A stretch of DNA of 43,666 nucleotides from an uncultured Sphingomonas sp. GTDB taxonomy: Bacteria; Pseudomonadota; Alphaproteobacteria; Sphingomonadales; Sphingomonadaceae. The DNA lies in the NCBI RefSeq assembly GCF_946477935.1, contig NZ_CAMLAC010000006.1, positions 1 through 43,666 on the forward strand, given 5' to 3'. The notes beneath the pieces are model-generated. The model worked only from the letters and a program-made list of their open reading frames with translations, was not told where the DNA came from and searched no databases. This document shows, in pieces, positions 1-8,636 of this stretch; within the stretch, counting starts at the first letter, position 1, and every line of letters starts with the position of its first letter. The position numbers were made by a program, and so were the translations under genes.

Positions 1-1160
1 GTCGAATAGAGCGCGTCGAAGTTCAGCCGCCCCTTGGTGAAGCCGGCGCGCACCGCCAGCTGCCAACCGGAAAACTCGCCGTCATATTGCAGGCCGATAT
101 TGCCATATTCCATGTGCCGGCCATCGGCCAGGTCGCGCGTCTGGCTCTGCACCAAGCCCGCCGCGTCGCGGTACTTCAGCGTCACCCCGCGAAAGGCGGG
201 CGAATTGAGCGTGCCGCGGAAGAAGTCGATATACGGGTCCAGCGACACGGACGGATTGCGCGGGTCGGCAACCGGGATCGGCAGGTAGAAGGTGTTGTGG
301 TCGTTCAGGTAATTGACGCTCAGCCGCACCGATCCATTGTCCAGGTCGTGCTTGATGTTGGCGCGGATCTGGCCGCCCCGGTCATTGGCGAAGCCGTTGT
401 CGCGCTGCCCGCCGTCGCGGCGCAGAAAGCCGCCCACCGCATAATAGGTCCGCTCGCCCAGCGGGCCGGACTGCACCGCGTCCAGCCGGTACAGGTCGGT
501 CGTCCCCGCCGTCACCTGCAACTTGCCGCGCGGCGTGTCGGTGCCGGTGACGGTGATGTTGTTGATGATCGCCGCGGCCTGGCTGGCGAAGATCGGCGCG
601 GGGCCGCCGCGCACCACCTCGACCCGCTCGGTCATCAGGTCGTAGCGGTTCAGGCTGTCGCCGCGGAAGAAATTGCCGTTGATGTCGTGGAACAGCGGCA
701 GGCCGTCCTGCTGGAACACCGCATAGCCGTCGTCGGTCGGGATGCCGCGAATGCGGGTGACGTTCTGCACCTCGCCGCCCGTCGCCTCGACCTGGATGCC
801 GGGCAGCTTGCCGAGCAGGTCGGCGAAGTTGAGCGGGGCCAGCCGCCGCACATCGTCCTGCCCCAGCGAATTGACCGCATAGGACACGTCGAAGCGCCGC
901 TGGCGCCGCGCGGAGCCGGTGACGATGATGTCCGCTGCGGACTCGTCCCCTTCGGCCGATGGGCCGGTTCCGGTCTGCGCCGCCGGTGTCTGGGCCGCCG
1001 GTGTCTGCTCTGCTTGTGCCTGCTCCTCTTCCGCCTGCGCTGCGGGCGCGGGGCCGGTCTGCGCCCCGGCGATCGCGGGCGACAGCGCCAGCGACGCGGC
1101 GCCGATCGCAGCGAGGTGGGTGCTGCGCAGCAGCGCGGACTTGGCAGAACGGATCATCAT
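1..1160 (-). CDS. TonB-dependent receptor, N-terminal part (runs off left edge)
   Basis: Outer-membrane active-transport receptor; only the first ~386 residues lie in the window. The ORF track misses it because no stop codon is reached. The minus strand reads MMIRSAKSALLRSTHLAAIG with a signal peptide ending near AGAQ, then an Ala/Gln/Glu-rich linker, a TonB-box-like DIIVTGSARR segment and a plug domain (LLGKLPGIQVE, VTRIRGIPTDDG, RVEVVRGGPAPIFASQAAAI). GGGGGAAG lies directly upstream; two adjacent ATGs are possible and I took the first. It lies 133 bp downstream of the GH92 gene on the same strand, so the receptor may import the glycan that enzyme acts on. The gap holds a perfect 12-bp palindrome, GTTTCATGAAAC (1226-1237), so the receptor may also have its own promoter. 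The ligand cannot be read from the sequence. Confidence 0.9.
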   Translation of the reverse strand, partial: MMIRSAKSALLRSTHLAAIGAASLALSPAIAGAQTGPAPAAQAEEEQAQAEQTPAAQTPAAQTGTGPSAEGDESAADIIVTGSARRQRRFDVSYAVNSLGQDDVRRLAPLNFADLLGKLPGIQVEATGGEVQNVTRIRGIPTDDGYAVFQQDGLPLFHDINGNFFRGDSLNRYDLMTERVEVVRGGPAPIFASQAAAIINNITVTGTDTPRGKLQVTAGTTDLYRLDAVQSGPLGERTYYAVGGFLRRDGGQRDNGFANDRGGQIRANIKHDLDNGSVRLSVNYLNDHNTFYLPIPVADPRNPSVSLDPYIDFFRGTLNSPAFRGVTLKYRDAAGLVQSQTRDLADGRHMEYGNIGLQYDGEFSGWQLAVRAGFTKGRLNFDALYS

Positions 1161-1293
1161 CTTCCCCCAGGTGTTCGGACCGTCACGGCGTTCGGTGGCG
1201 GCCCCCCTTGCCTGTTACCGCTACAGTTTCATGAAACGGCTGGAAGTTCATCTGAAAATGTCGTCGATTCAGTGGGATGTTGCCCAAATGGCG

Positions 1294-3315
1294 CTATGAC
1301 CCGCGGGTCGTGACGGTCAGCGTACCGCCGCGCAGCAGCGTGGCATGATCGATTCGCCAGCCGCTGAGCGCACGCCCGTCGAAATCGGCGCGCACGATCC
1401 TGCCGCCGCGCGGGCCTGCCCGGCGGATGACCAGCGTCCGGCCATTGCCCAGGTCGATCCGCGCCTGCGCCGCCGCGGGCACCGTCACCACATACCAGGG
1501 CTCGCCCGTCACCAGCGGATACAGCCCCAGCGTCGCAAACACGTACCAGGCGGTCATCCCGCCCGCATCGTCGTCCATCCCGTCGGCAAAGCCCTGCGGC
1601 GCCAGCGCGAAGCTGCGCCCGACGAACGGCACGGCGCGCTTGCCGCTATTGGTATAGGGATGCGCGATCGGCTGCGTCAGGATGGTGCGGACCAGATCGG
1701 CGGTGCGTTGCGGCGCGCCCAGCGCGGCGAACAGCCAGGGGACGTGGATGTCCGGTTCGTTGGTCATGTTGAACAGGTCGGCGTCGAAGAAGTGGCGCAG
1801 CTCGCCCAGGAACGCCTCCCGCCCCACCGTCTCCACCATCCAGTCCAGATCGAACACCGGCGCCCAGCGATATTGCCACAGCGTGCCCTGATACAGCCCG
1901 CGCGCCTTGACCGTGTCGCCGTCCGCGCCGGGCGACTGGAACACTTCGCGCCACATCGGCCGATAGGCGCGCGCCCTGGCCGCGAACGCCTGTGCGGTGC
2001 GCGTGTCGCCCAGGTCGGCGGCAAGCTGCGCGGTGCCCCAGTCGTCATACGCCGCCTCGATCTGCTGGTCGGGCGTTTTCCGCTCCAGCCCGGCACTGTC
2101 CTTCACCATCCCGGCCAGCGCGGCGCGGGCGTCGAAGCCGGTGATGCCCTTGCGGCGCATGTCGAGCAGCGCGATGCCGGCATGTTCGGTGCGCACCGTC
2201 AGGAACGGCTCGTGCATCGTCGCCCATTGCGGCTTGCCGCGCACATACAGGTCGGCGAGCGAGCGTGCGATATCCGCGCTGCGGCCGCGTTGCAGCAGCG
2301 CGAGCAGCGGCATCTGCGTGCGGTAATTGTCCCATAGCGACCAACTGGCATAGCGCGTCTCGCCGGGGGCGGAGCGCGCGATGCTGCCGTCATTCTCGCG
2401 GTGGCGCCCGTCCGGATCGTCGATCGCCACCGGCGTCTGGTACACGCGGAACAGCGATGTGTAGAACAGCGCGCGCTCGTTTCGCGTGCCGGTCAGCGTC
2501 ACTCCGCCCAACACCCGGTTCCACGCCGCGCGCGTCCCCGCCGCCACGCTGGCGAAGTCGCGCGTGCCCAGTTCGCGGTCGCGCACCATCGCCGCGCCTG
2601 CGGTGTCGACCGTCGACAGCCCAGTCCGCACCTCCACCGCATCGCCTGCACGCACCGCGATGGGGAAGGCCAGCACGTCGCCTTCGCGCGTCGCCTCGCC
2701 GTGGAGCGGGCGGCCGTTCAGCGTGACCCGGCTCGCGGTGAACAGGCGGTACTGCCCCTGGTCGCACACCGTTCCCGCCACCAGTTCGGCGCGCAGGTCG
2801 TCGCTGCCTGTTTCGCGCCAGTCTGCCGCGATCCGCTTGGCATAGGCGTGGCGCGGATCCAGGCGCAGCACCACCGTGCCGGCACGCGGCACCGTGAAGC
2901 GCAGCAGCCCGCCGCCGCGCGTCGCGGTCGCATCGGCGAGGATGCCGTCATCATATCGCACGCTGTAACGGCCCGCCTGCGTCGTCTCGCTGCGCTTGTC
3001 CATCGTAGCGGTCCCGGTCGCACCGGCGCGGCGCAGCGAGACCAGCAGATCGCCACCACCGCCGCCGCACCCAACGCCGACACCACGCGTATGGGAGAAG
3101 CCGCGCAGCCGCGTCGCGGCATGATCATAGCCCGCATGATTGGTGGGATCGGTATCCGGCCCCAGCTGCACCATCCCAAAGGGGGCCACTGCCGCAGGCG
3201 ACAGTTGGCCATAATCCGCAAGGGTTCCTACAAACGGATCGACCAGATCGGCAGGGGTGCTGTCGGCGAAAGCTGGCGTGCTGATGAGAAGGAGGGGCAC
3301 TGCTAGGTATCTCAT
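1294..3315 (-). CDS. GH92-family glycosidase (putative alpha-mannosidase or mannosyl-phosphate hydrolase)
   Basis: 673 aa, exported (signal peptide to about AFA-17). GH92 signatures are present in order: VDPFVGT (26-32), GFSHTRG (72-78), GDLLVSL (88-94), SWSLWDNYR (324-332), the TLWQYRW region (478-484), NEPDIHVPWLF (519-529) and DDDAGGMTAWYVF (581-593). GH92 enzymes are calcium-dependent exo-alpha-mannosidases. In typical members the WQY motif is preceded by Glu-Gly, and that Glu is the general acid; here the sequence is YQG, placing Gln476 there. As I recall, the same change occurs in a GH92 enzyme that cleaves mannose-1-phospho-6-mannose, where the phosphate leaving group needs no acid. 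The two Asp-rich base residues appear intact. It is probably first gene of a unit with the downstream receptor. An inactive enzyme is the alternative. Confidence 0.88.
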   Translation of the reverse strand: MRYLAVPLLLISTPAFADSTPADLVDPFVGTLADYGQLSPAAVAPFGMVQLGPDTDPTNHAGYDHAATRLRGFSHTRGVGVGCGGGGGDLLVSLRRAGATGTATMDKRSETTQAGRYSVRYDDGILADATATRGGGLLRFTVPRAGTVVLRLDPRHAYAKRIAADWRETGSDDLRAELVAGTVCDQGQYRLFTASRVTLNGRPLHGEATREGDVLAFPIAVRAGDAVEVRTGLSTVDTAGAAMVRDRELGTRDFASVAAGTRAAWNRVLGGVTLTGTRNERALFYTSLFRVYQTPVAIDDPDGRHRENDGSIARSAPGETRYASWSLWDNYRTQMPLLALLQRGRSADIARSLADLYVRGKPQWATMHEPFLTVRTEHAGIALLDMRRKGITGFDARAALAGMVKDSAGLERKTPDQQIEAAYDDWGTAQLAADLGDTRTAQAFAARARAYRPMWREVFQSPGADGDTVKARGLYQGTLWQYRWAPVFDLDWMVETVGREAFLGELRHFFDADLFNMTNEPDIHVPWLFAALGAPQRTADLVRTILTQPIAHPYTNSGKRAVPFVGRSFALAPQGFADGMDDDAGGMTAWYVFATLGLYPLVTGEPWYVVTVPAAAQARIDLGNGRTLVIRRAGPRGGRIVRADFDGRALSGWRIDHATLLRGGTLTVTTRGS

Positions 3316-3395
3316 GAGCTGTACGTGCCTTTTGTGGCTTCAACCGGGTTGGTACGGTCGCTGTTGGGTGACCGCAATTTTTTAGCCTATCATAA

Positions 3396-3408
3396 TGACA
3401 TAATGTCA
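3396..3408. promoter_or_regulatory. Perfect palindrome, candidate operator of the GH92/TBDT unit
   Basis: TGACATAATGTCA is a perfect 13-bp palindrome centred about 85 bp upstream of the GH92 start codon. A -10-like TATGAT follows it on the minus strand. Position and symmetry suit a dimeric repressor of LacI or GntR type, but no regulator gene for it is visible here. Binding is inferred only. Confidence 0.4.
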
Positions 3409-3466
3409 CGGGCCTTTTGCTGTTTTCTGAATGCAAGACGATGCCCTGCTCCACGACGGCAATCAT

Positions 3467-3532
3467 GACCCAAAACCAGACATTCGCACCCTTCCTTCCC
3501 CTACGTCCCCCAACTTCAGACGCTTGTTCATC
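3467..3532 (+). repeat. Dispersed intergenic repeat, copy A
   Basis: One of eight copies of an element about 61 nt long. It begins GACCCA, continues with an (A/G)GACATTC-like block, then about 20 variable bases, and ends CCCAACTTCRGAC followed by GTTCATC. This copy is 66 nt, a few bases longer in the variable centre. It lies between the GH92 upstream region and a decayed toxin-antitoxin remnant. Confidence 0.7.
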
Positions 3533-3565
3533 TTCGCGTTGCGAAAACTTTGCGGCCGATGAACT

Positions 3566-3913
3566 GCCCTGATGGCGGTAACGAGGATCAGACACGCATA
3601 TCGGCGGCGAGAGGGCGTCAAAGCGGGGAACACGCCACGATGAGCAAGGAGGCGCTTAACCCCGAATTGCAGGCCGCACTCGACAAGCGCGCCGCTTTAC
3701 GGAGGACCGCGTAGAAACGGCGGAAATCCTAGAAGCTTTGGCTGAGGCTGGGCTACAGGCTGGCCTGGGTTATACCGCCCGATCGAAAAGCCGGTCATGC
3801 TTCGCATCGATGCTGACGTGGTCGCCTCGTTCAAGGAGCATGCCCAAGAGCGGGGATATCGGACCGAGCTCAACCGTGTGCTGCGCAGCTATGTGCTGGA
3901 TGCACAGCCATGA
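3566..3913 (+). pseudogene. Decayed BrnT/BrnA-like toxin-antitoxin remnant
   Basis: No intact frame exists, but pieces in three frames line up with a BrnT tail and a BrnA antitoxin. Near 3585-3640 the translation gives NEDQTRISAA then RASKRGTRHDEQ, resembling the C-terminus of BrnT toxins. An overlapping ATG at 3640 starts MSKEALNPELQAALDKR; the frame then moves to RFTEDRVETAEILEALAEAG and again to PVMLRIDADVVASFKEHAQ, then RTELNRVLRSYVLDAQP and a stop. The last block has the ribbon-helix-helix pattern of BrnA. Two frameshifts and a missing toxin N-terminus mean it cannot make a working pair. The ORF track fuses its middle to the next gene (start at 3738), which is artificial. Confidence 0.55.
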
Positions 3914-4079
3914 CACGGGGTTACGACACCCTCTTTCCCGCAAGCGCGTGCAACGTGCGCAACGGTGCCCATATGGGCCGGTTCGTACGGCACTACACAC
4001 CAGTCCCATAACAATCGCTATTGCGACACGGTTGCAGTTATCTCGCAGGGTTTGTATCCGCCCCGAAAGGGGAATTGGT

Positions 4080-6212
4080 ATGAAGCTCGTACTCAGCACT
4101 GTTGCAGCGACCCTCATCTCGGTTACCGGCGCAAGCGCACAGGAAACACGGGATGGTGGCGAACCATCAGACAGCCGCCGCGAAGACATCGTCGTAACGG
4201 CCGCGCGGACAAACCTGCCCGCCAGTGCCCTGCCGCTGACGGTGGATGTGATCGATCGCGAGACCCTGTCACGTCAGGTCGCGGTGTCCGGATCGGTGGT
4301 CGACGCGGTGTCGGCACTGCTGCCCGCCTTCTCGCCCACGCGAGAGAAGATCACCGGCGTCGGGGAGACGTTGCGTGGTCGCTCACCGCTCTATGCTATC
4401 AACGGCATCCCGCAGACGACGCCGATCCGCGATGGTGCGCGTGACGGCTATACGATCGATCCGTTCTTCATCGACCGTATCGAGGTCATCTACGGCTCCA
4501 ACGCGCTTCAGGGGATCGGGGCGACGGGCGGGGTCGTCAACCAAGTCACGGTGCGCGCCCCCAAGGAAAATGGCTGGAGCGGTCGAACGCTTCTTCAGGG
4601 CAACAGCGGCGACGACTTCTCGGGTGCTTCACTTGGCGGCAAGGTCGCCGGCGTCGTCAATCTTCGTAGCGGACGGTTCGACGCCACCGGCGGCATCGCT
4701 TTCGAACGACGCGGAGCATTTCTGGACGGCCGCGGGAGGCGCATCGGCTATGATGGCAACCAAAGCGAGATACAGGACACCGATACGCTGTCCTTCTTCG
4801 GTCGCGTTGGCGTTGATGTGTCGGATACCGCCCGGTTCGAGGTCATCGCCAACCGCTTCCGGCTGCAAGGCAACAACCATTATGTCCCGGTAGAGGGAAG
4901 CCGTGCACGTGGCATCCCCGCGACGACCCGCCGCGGCGGAACGCCGGGACAGCCCTCCACCGGTGTCGCGCAGATGGTGTCGGCATCGCTGACGGACAGC
5001 GATCTCGCAGGCGGCGCGTTTACGTTGCTGGGCTTCTACAATCGCACGAGCGACACGTTCGCGGGCGGCATCCTCGCGACCTTCCAGGATGCGCGGATCG
5101 CACCGGTCGGCACACTGTTCGAGCAGTCACGCAACGTGTCGCGCAAACTGGGCGGCAAGGTGAGCTACGAGCGCGCCGTTCCCGGTTTGGAGGCGCTGAC
5201 GCTTACCGCAGGGTTTGACGCACTGTTCGACCGCACTGCGCAGACATTGGTGCAGACGGATCGGGTATGGGTGCCGCAGACCGATTTCCGCAGCCTCGCC
5301 CCGTTTGGTCAGGCCAACCTCAAATTGTTCGACGGCATCGTCCGGCTGGCGGGCGGCGTGCGGTACGAGAATGTGCGGCTCGATGTGCCCGACTATACGA
5401 CGCTGGCGACATCCGGGTCGCGCTTCGTCACCGGCGGCACGCCGGCGTTCGACCGTGCCTTGTGGAACGGCGGCGTCGTGCTGGAGCCGATGAAGGGCAT
5501 CCGTGCCTATGGCAGCTATGCGGAAGGATATACGATCGCCGACATCGGCCGGGTGCTGCGCGCGGTCAGCCAGCCGAACGTGCGGATCGACGATTTCCTC
5601 GACCTGACGCCCGTCATCTCGAACAACCGCGAGGTGGGCGTCGAGGTGACGCAGGGGCCGCTCGTCGCCAGCGCAACCTACTATTGGTCGTCGAGCGAGG
5701 CTGGACAGGTGCTGGTCCGCAATGACGACGGCATCTTCAACGTCAACCGCCAGCCCGTCGATATCGAGGGGCTGGAACTGAACCTCGACGTACGCCTGCC
5801 GCTGCCCGGCCTGAAAGTCGGAACCGGCTACAGCCACGTCACCGGTCGGACGGACACCAATGCCGACGGTAGGTTCGACGCCGATCTCGACGGCGCCAAC
5901 ATCTCGCCCGATCGCCTGAACCTCAATCTGGACTACGGCAGCGGCCGCTTCAGCGCGCGTGCGCAGGGGCGCTGGTATCTCTCGCGTCGGTTCCAGGGGC
6001 AGCCGATCGCCAACGATTTCGTCGGCTACCGCTTGTTCGACGCCTATGTCGCCTACGAGCTGCCGGTTGGCCGGGTGATGCTGAGCGTCCAGAACCTGGG
6101 CAGTACCGACTACGTCACCTATTACAGCGATACACAGGGGCCGACCGACAATGCCCGCTTCTACACCGGGCGGGGCCGCAATTTCACGCTGAGCTGGCAA
6201 GCTGGTTTCTGA
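4080..6212 (+). CDS. TonB-dependent receptor, probably for an iron chelate
   Basis: 710 aa from the ATG at 4080. I prefer this over the track start at 3738 because a signal peptide begins here (MKLVLSTVAATLISVTGASAQ) and GAAAGGGG precedes it. It has a TonB-box-like EDIVVTAAR, a plug domain with the GSNALQGIGATGGVVNQVT motif, and a 22-strand-type barrel ending in FTLSWQAGF with terminal Phe. The stop overlaps the start of a PepSY-TM gene (TGATG), a pairing typical of siderophore or haem uptake followed by reduction. A weak Fur-like half-palindrome, TGC-N9-GCA (4033-4047), lies upstream, but it matches the usual consensus too poorly to rely on. The ligand is unknown. Confidence 0.9.
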   Translation: MKLVLSTVAATLISVTGASAQETRDGGEPSDSRREDIVVTAARTNLPASALPLTVDVIDRETLSRQVAVSGSVVDAVSALLPAFSPTREKITGVGETLRGRSPLYAINGIPQTTPIRDGARDGYTIDPFFIDRIEVIYGSNALQGIGATGGVVNQVTVRAPKENGWSGRTLLQGNSGDDFSGASLGGKVAGVVNLRSGRFDATGGIAFERRGAFLDGRGRRIGYDGNQSEIQDTDTLSFFGRVGVDVSDTARFEVIANRFRLQGNNHYVPVEGSRARGIPATTRRGGTPGQPSTGVAQMVSASLTDSDLAGGAFTLLGFYNRTSDTFAGGILATFQDARIAPVGTLFEQSRNVSRKLGGKVSYERAVPGLEALTLTAGFDALFDRTAQTLVQTDRVWVPQTDFRSLAPFGQANLKLFDGIVRLAGGVRYENVRLDVPDYTTLATSGSRFVTGGTPAFDRALWNGGVVLEPMKGIRAYGSYAEGYTIADIGRVLRAVSQPNVRIDDFLDLTPVISNNREVGVEVTQGPLVASATYYWSSSEAGQVLVRNDDGIFNVNRQPVDIEGLELNLDVRLPLPGLKVGTGYSHVTGRTDTNADGRFDADLDGANISPDRLNLNLDYGSGRFSARAQGRWYLSRRFQGQPIANDFVGYRLFDAYVAYELPVGRVMLSVQNLGSTDYVTYYSDTQGPTDNARFYTGRGRNFTLSWQAGF

Positions 6213-7273
6213 TGCGCACGCTATCGCTGCTTCATCGCTGGATCGGTGCGATCGGCGGCCTGTTGCTGGCCATGCTGGGGCTGACGGGAACACTGTTGGT
6301 ATGGCGAGACGACCTGACGTTCGTGACGCATGCCGGCGATCCCGTCCGTCCCGATCTCGCGACCCTGGCGCGGATCGCGACGACGCTAGCGGAGGGACCA
6401 CGACCGGTCGACCGCATCACCTTTGCCGGCGATGGCTTGGGCGTCCATCAGGTCATCTTCGCGGACGGTGGCGGCGCCTATCTGAGCCAGGCTGGTGAGA
6501 CGGTCGCGCGTTGGTCCTCATCGTGGCAGCGGCCTGAGCTATGGATGTTCGACCTGCACCATCGGCTATTGATCGGCGATGTGGGCGAAGCCGTAACGGG
6601 CGTCGCCGGGCTGGTCGGTCTGCTGTTCGTCGTTACGGGGATCATCCTGTGGTGGCGAACGCGCGGGCGCTTTCGCCTTCGGCTCTGGCCGGCGACGATG
6701 AAGCCGGGCGCGATCGTGCATCACCATCGCAACATGGGTGTCGTAACCGCCCCGCTGCTGATCGTGTCGCTGGTGACGGGGGCGCTGATGGTCTTTCCTG
6801 CACTCGGTGGCCCGCTGCTGGCGGAATCACGTCCGCGACCGCCAAGCCTCGCCTTGGCCCAGGAGGGGTGTGCTCGCCCGAACCTGACGCCGCTGCTCAT
6901 CACGGCCGCCAGCATGTTTCCCAGTGCTGAAGTTCGCCGCCTGCAATGGCCGCAAAAGACAGGCGCCCCCCTCGTGCTGCGACTTCGCCAATCGTTCGAA
7001 TGGACACTCAATGGGCGAACATTCGTTTATGCTGATCCGTCCACGCTCGCGATTGTCGGCCTCGCCCATCCGGCGACGGGTGACGCTGCGGCCTCCATCC
7101 GCGAGAAGCTCTATCCGGTCCATGCTGCCAAGACTGGCGGTATCCTATGGAAACTGGCGATGAGTGTCTCCGGCCTTGCGCTAGCACTGCTCGGTAGCCT
7201 TGCCGTTTACGGGTTCTGGCGAACGCAGTGGAATATCGGTCAGGCAAAACGCAGGAAGTGGAGAAGACGCTGA
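6212..7273 (+). CDS. PepSY-associated TM-domain protein (putative reductase partner of the receptor)
   Basis: 353-aa inner-membrane protein of the PepSY_TM family. Four hydrophobic segments are visible at about 10-31, 128-148, 175-198 and 318-340. Conserved histidines at the membrane edges (LHRWIG, FDLHHRLL, HHHRNMG) fit haem ligands, and the soluble loops correspond to PepSY-like domains. Relatives are thought to pass electrons across the membrane to reduce ferric chelates. Its ATG shares a base with the TBDT stop codon, so the two are translationally coupled, which ties its job to that receptor's cargo. The haem-reductase role is known for some family members and inferred here. Confidence 0.85.
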   Translation: MRTLSLLHRWIGAIGGLLLAMLGLTGTLLVWRDDLTFVTHAGDPVRPDLATLARIATTLAEGPRPVDRITFAGDGLGVHQVIFADGGGAYLSQAGETVARWSSSWQRPELWMFDLHHRLLIGDVGEAVTGVAGLVGLLFVVTGIILWWRTRGRFRLRLWPATMKPGAIVHHHRNMGVVTAPLLIVSLVTGALMVFPALGGPLLAESRPRPPSLALAQEGCARPNLTPLLITAASMFPSAEVRRLQWPQKTGAPLVLRLRQSFEWTLNGRTFVYADPSTLAIVGLAHPATGDAAASIREKLYPVHAAKTGGILWKLAMSVSGLALALLGSLAVYGFWRTQWNIGQAKRRKWRRR

Positions 7274-7335
7274 CACGTTGTCGGCCTGCTGCATACCACC
7301 GGCATCACGATCCTACGCTTGCCAGACTAACGAAC

Positions 7336-7396
7336 GACCCAGTAGCAGACATTCTGTGTCTTTTACGCGCTGCCCAACTTCGGACGTCCGTTCATC
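7336..7396 (+). repeat. Dispersed intergenic repeat, copy B
   Basis: 61 nt, GACCCAGTAGCAGACATTC to CCCAACTTCGGACGTCCGTTCATC at the 3' end. This copy shows best that the element holds two related blocks in direct orientation (CCA-n-GCAGACATTC and CCAACTTCGGACGTCCGTTC). It sits between convergent transcription units. Confidence 0.75.
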
Positions 7397-7471
7397 TTAA
7401 AAAATGAAACGCGCTCCGCGTTACAAAAAGCCGTGGTGCAATCTGCTGTGTGTCGTACGATAAAAATATGG

Positions 7472-7497
7472 GATGCGCCCGCGATTGCGGGCGCATC
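7472..7497 (-). terminator. Rho-independent terminator of the entericidin gene
   Basis: A perfect 11-bp stem, GATGCGCCCGC, with a 4-nt loop. On the minus strand it is followed by a T-rich stretch (CCATATTTTTAT). It starts 8 bp past the entericidin stop codon. Confidence 0.85.
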
Positions 7498-7504
7498 GTT
7501 TCAC

Positions 7505-7648
7505 CTATCTCTTCTTGTTTTCGCCCGATGCGTCCGACACCGCCGAGCCTGCGGATTTCAGGTCTTTGCCTGCACCGTTTACCGTATTGCATGCGCTCAG
7601 CGAGACGATGGTCGCCAGCATGAGGCTCAATCCCAGTTTCTTGCTCAT
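7505..7648 (-). CDS. Entericidin EcnA/B-family lipoprotein
   Basis: 47 aa, too short for the ORF track. The minus strand reads MSKKLGLSLMLATIVSLSAC, then NTVNGAGKDLKSAGSAVSDA and a Lys/Arg tail. The lipobox LSAC puts the lipidated Cys at residue 20. The block CNTVxGxGKDxxxAGxAVSDA is the signature of small entericidin lipoproteins. AAAGGG precedes the ATG at a suitable distance and a strong terminator follows. Entericidins are small envelope lipoproteins linked to stationary-phase and stress responses; bacteriolytic activity is described for one of the E. coli pair. It is a single gene here, with no antidote paralogue. Confidence 0.88.
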   Translation of the reverse strand: MSKKLGLSLMLATIVSLSACNTVNGAGKDLKSAGSAVSDASGENKKR

Positions 7649-7684
7649 CAATCTGCCCTTTCATTGATCTGTTGAAGGTGGGAT

Positions 7685-7714
7685 GTGGCGGACCCGGTAC
7701 GCTGGCTCCGCCAC
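7685..7714 (-). terminator. Possible terminator after the frameshifted membrane protein
   Basis: GTGGCGGA and TCCGCCAC form an 8-bp stem with a 14-nt loop, just past the stop at 7721. No T-run follows on the minus strand, so termination is uncertain. Confidence 0.4.
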
Positions 7715-7720
7715 CAACAC

Positions 7721-8601
7721 TCAGCGCAGCTTGCGGCGGGTGGCCGCCGTCGCACCGAAGCCTGCTGCTCCGGCGCCGACGAGCAGCGCCAGCACCAGCA
7801 CGAAGGACGTGCCTGCAGCCGCGCCCGCAGCCTTGTCGGTCGCCGACTTGGCAGTGGCGACCGCCTGATCCTTGGTGCGAACGAACTGCTGTTTGGCCCG
7901 CGTCACCTGCGCCTGCGCTTCGGAACGGCTGATCTTGCGCTGCGCCGCAACGATGTCGACGATCCGGCTTTCCGCCTGCTGGCCTTCTGCACCGCCGCGC
8001 GCGAGGGCCGGCAGTTCCTTGGCGATTTCCTTCTGCGCCTGCTCCACGGTCATCTGCGCAGGGTCGCTAGGCGCATCGGACAGATAGGCCGCGGCTTCAC
8101 TGCGGACATCGGACGGATCAATGCCGGCCACGGAGGCAGCGGCCGGGGCCGCGGCACCAACGGTGCTGCCGGCCGCCCCGGCAACCGAGCCGACGGTGCG
8201 GAATGCGCCACCGATGATGCCCCCGACCGCCGAGGTGAGCAGGTAGAGCGTCAGGATCAGCGTCACGCCCCAGACGACCAGGCCATGGACCAACGCATCG
8301 AACCGCTCATGCACCCGAGCGACGCGTGCCGCAGCGTAGCCGCCAGCCCCAGCGCCAGGACCGTGGTGATCAGCCAGAAGATGCCGGCACCAATTCCGAA
8401 GCCCGCCGCACCGGGCGTTGTCCCCTGGACCGGATCAACCATGATCAAGCCAATGCCCGCACCCAGGATGCCAAGCACGAGCTGCACTGCGACCGCAATG
8501 ACGACGCCCGCAAAGATCGCGCCCCAGGAAAGCCGGGTCGGCGTCTTGCCCAGATATGCCTCATCGACCGGCAAGACGCCGGTGGTAACCTTGGTAGCCA
8601 T
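7721..8601 (-). pseudogene. Frameshifted multi-pass membrane protein of the PhnA-like hypothetical family
   Basis: Two ORFs, 8601-8263 and 8314-7721, are halves of one protein. The first starts MATKVTTGVLPVDEAYLGKT after AGGAGTAAGT and holds two TM helices (SWGAIFAGVVIAVAVQLVLG and GIGAGIFWLITTVLALG). It then slides out of frame. Shifting by one base at the GGGG run near 8347-8350 restores GAGGYAAARVARVHERF, which flows into the second ORF (LVHGLVVWGVTLILTLYLLT, an Ala-rich helical middle with Glu/Gln, and a last TM helix before ATRRKLR). The second ORF has no ribosome site of its own. I have seen similar proteins labelled PhnA-like in alphaproteobacteria, without known function. A real mutation, a sequencing error in the homopolymer, or recoding would all explain it. 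Confidence 0.75.
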
Positions 8602-8636
8602 ACTTACTCCTGTTTGAACGATCGATCGCCGGGCGC

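Noticed and set aside
87-2337. Long plus-strand ORFs 87-1313 and 1345-2337
   Set aside because: They are antisense shadows of the left-edge TBDT and the GH92 gene, with Arg/His/Ala-rich sequence and no domain.
4033-4047. Fur-like site upstream of the second TBDT
   Set aside because: Only about 9 of 14 positions fit a TGCGAAT-N-ATTCGCA type palindrome; too weak to call.
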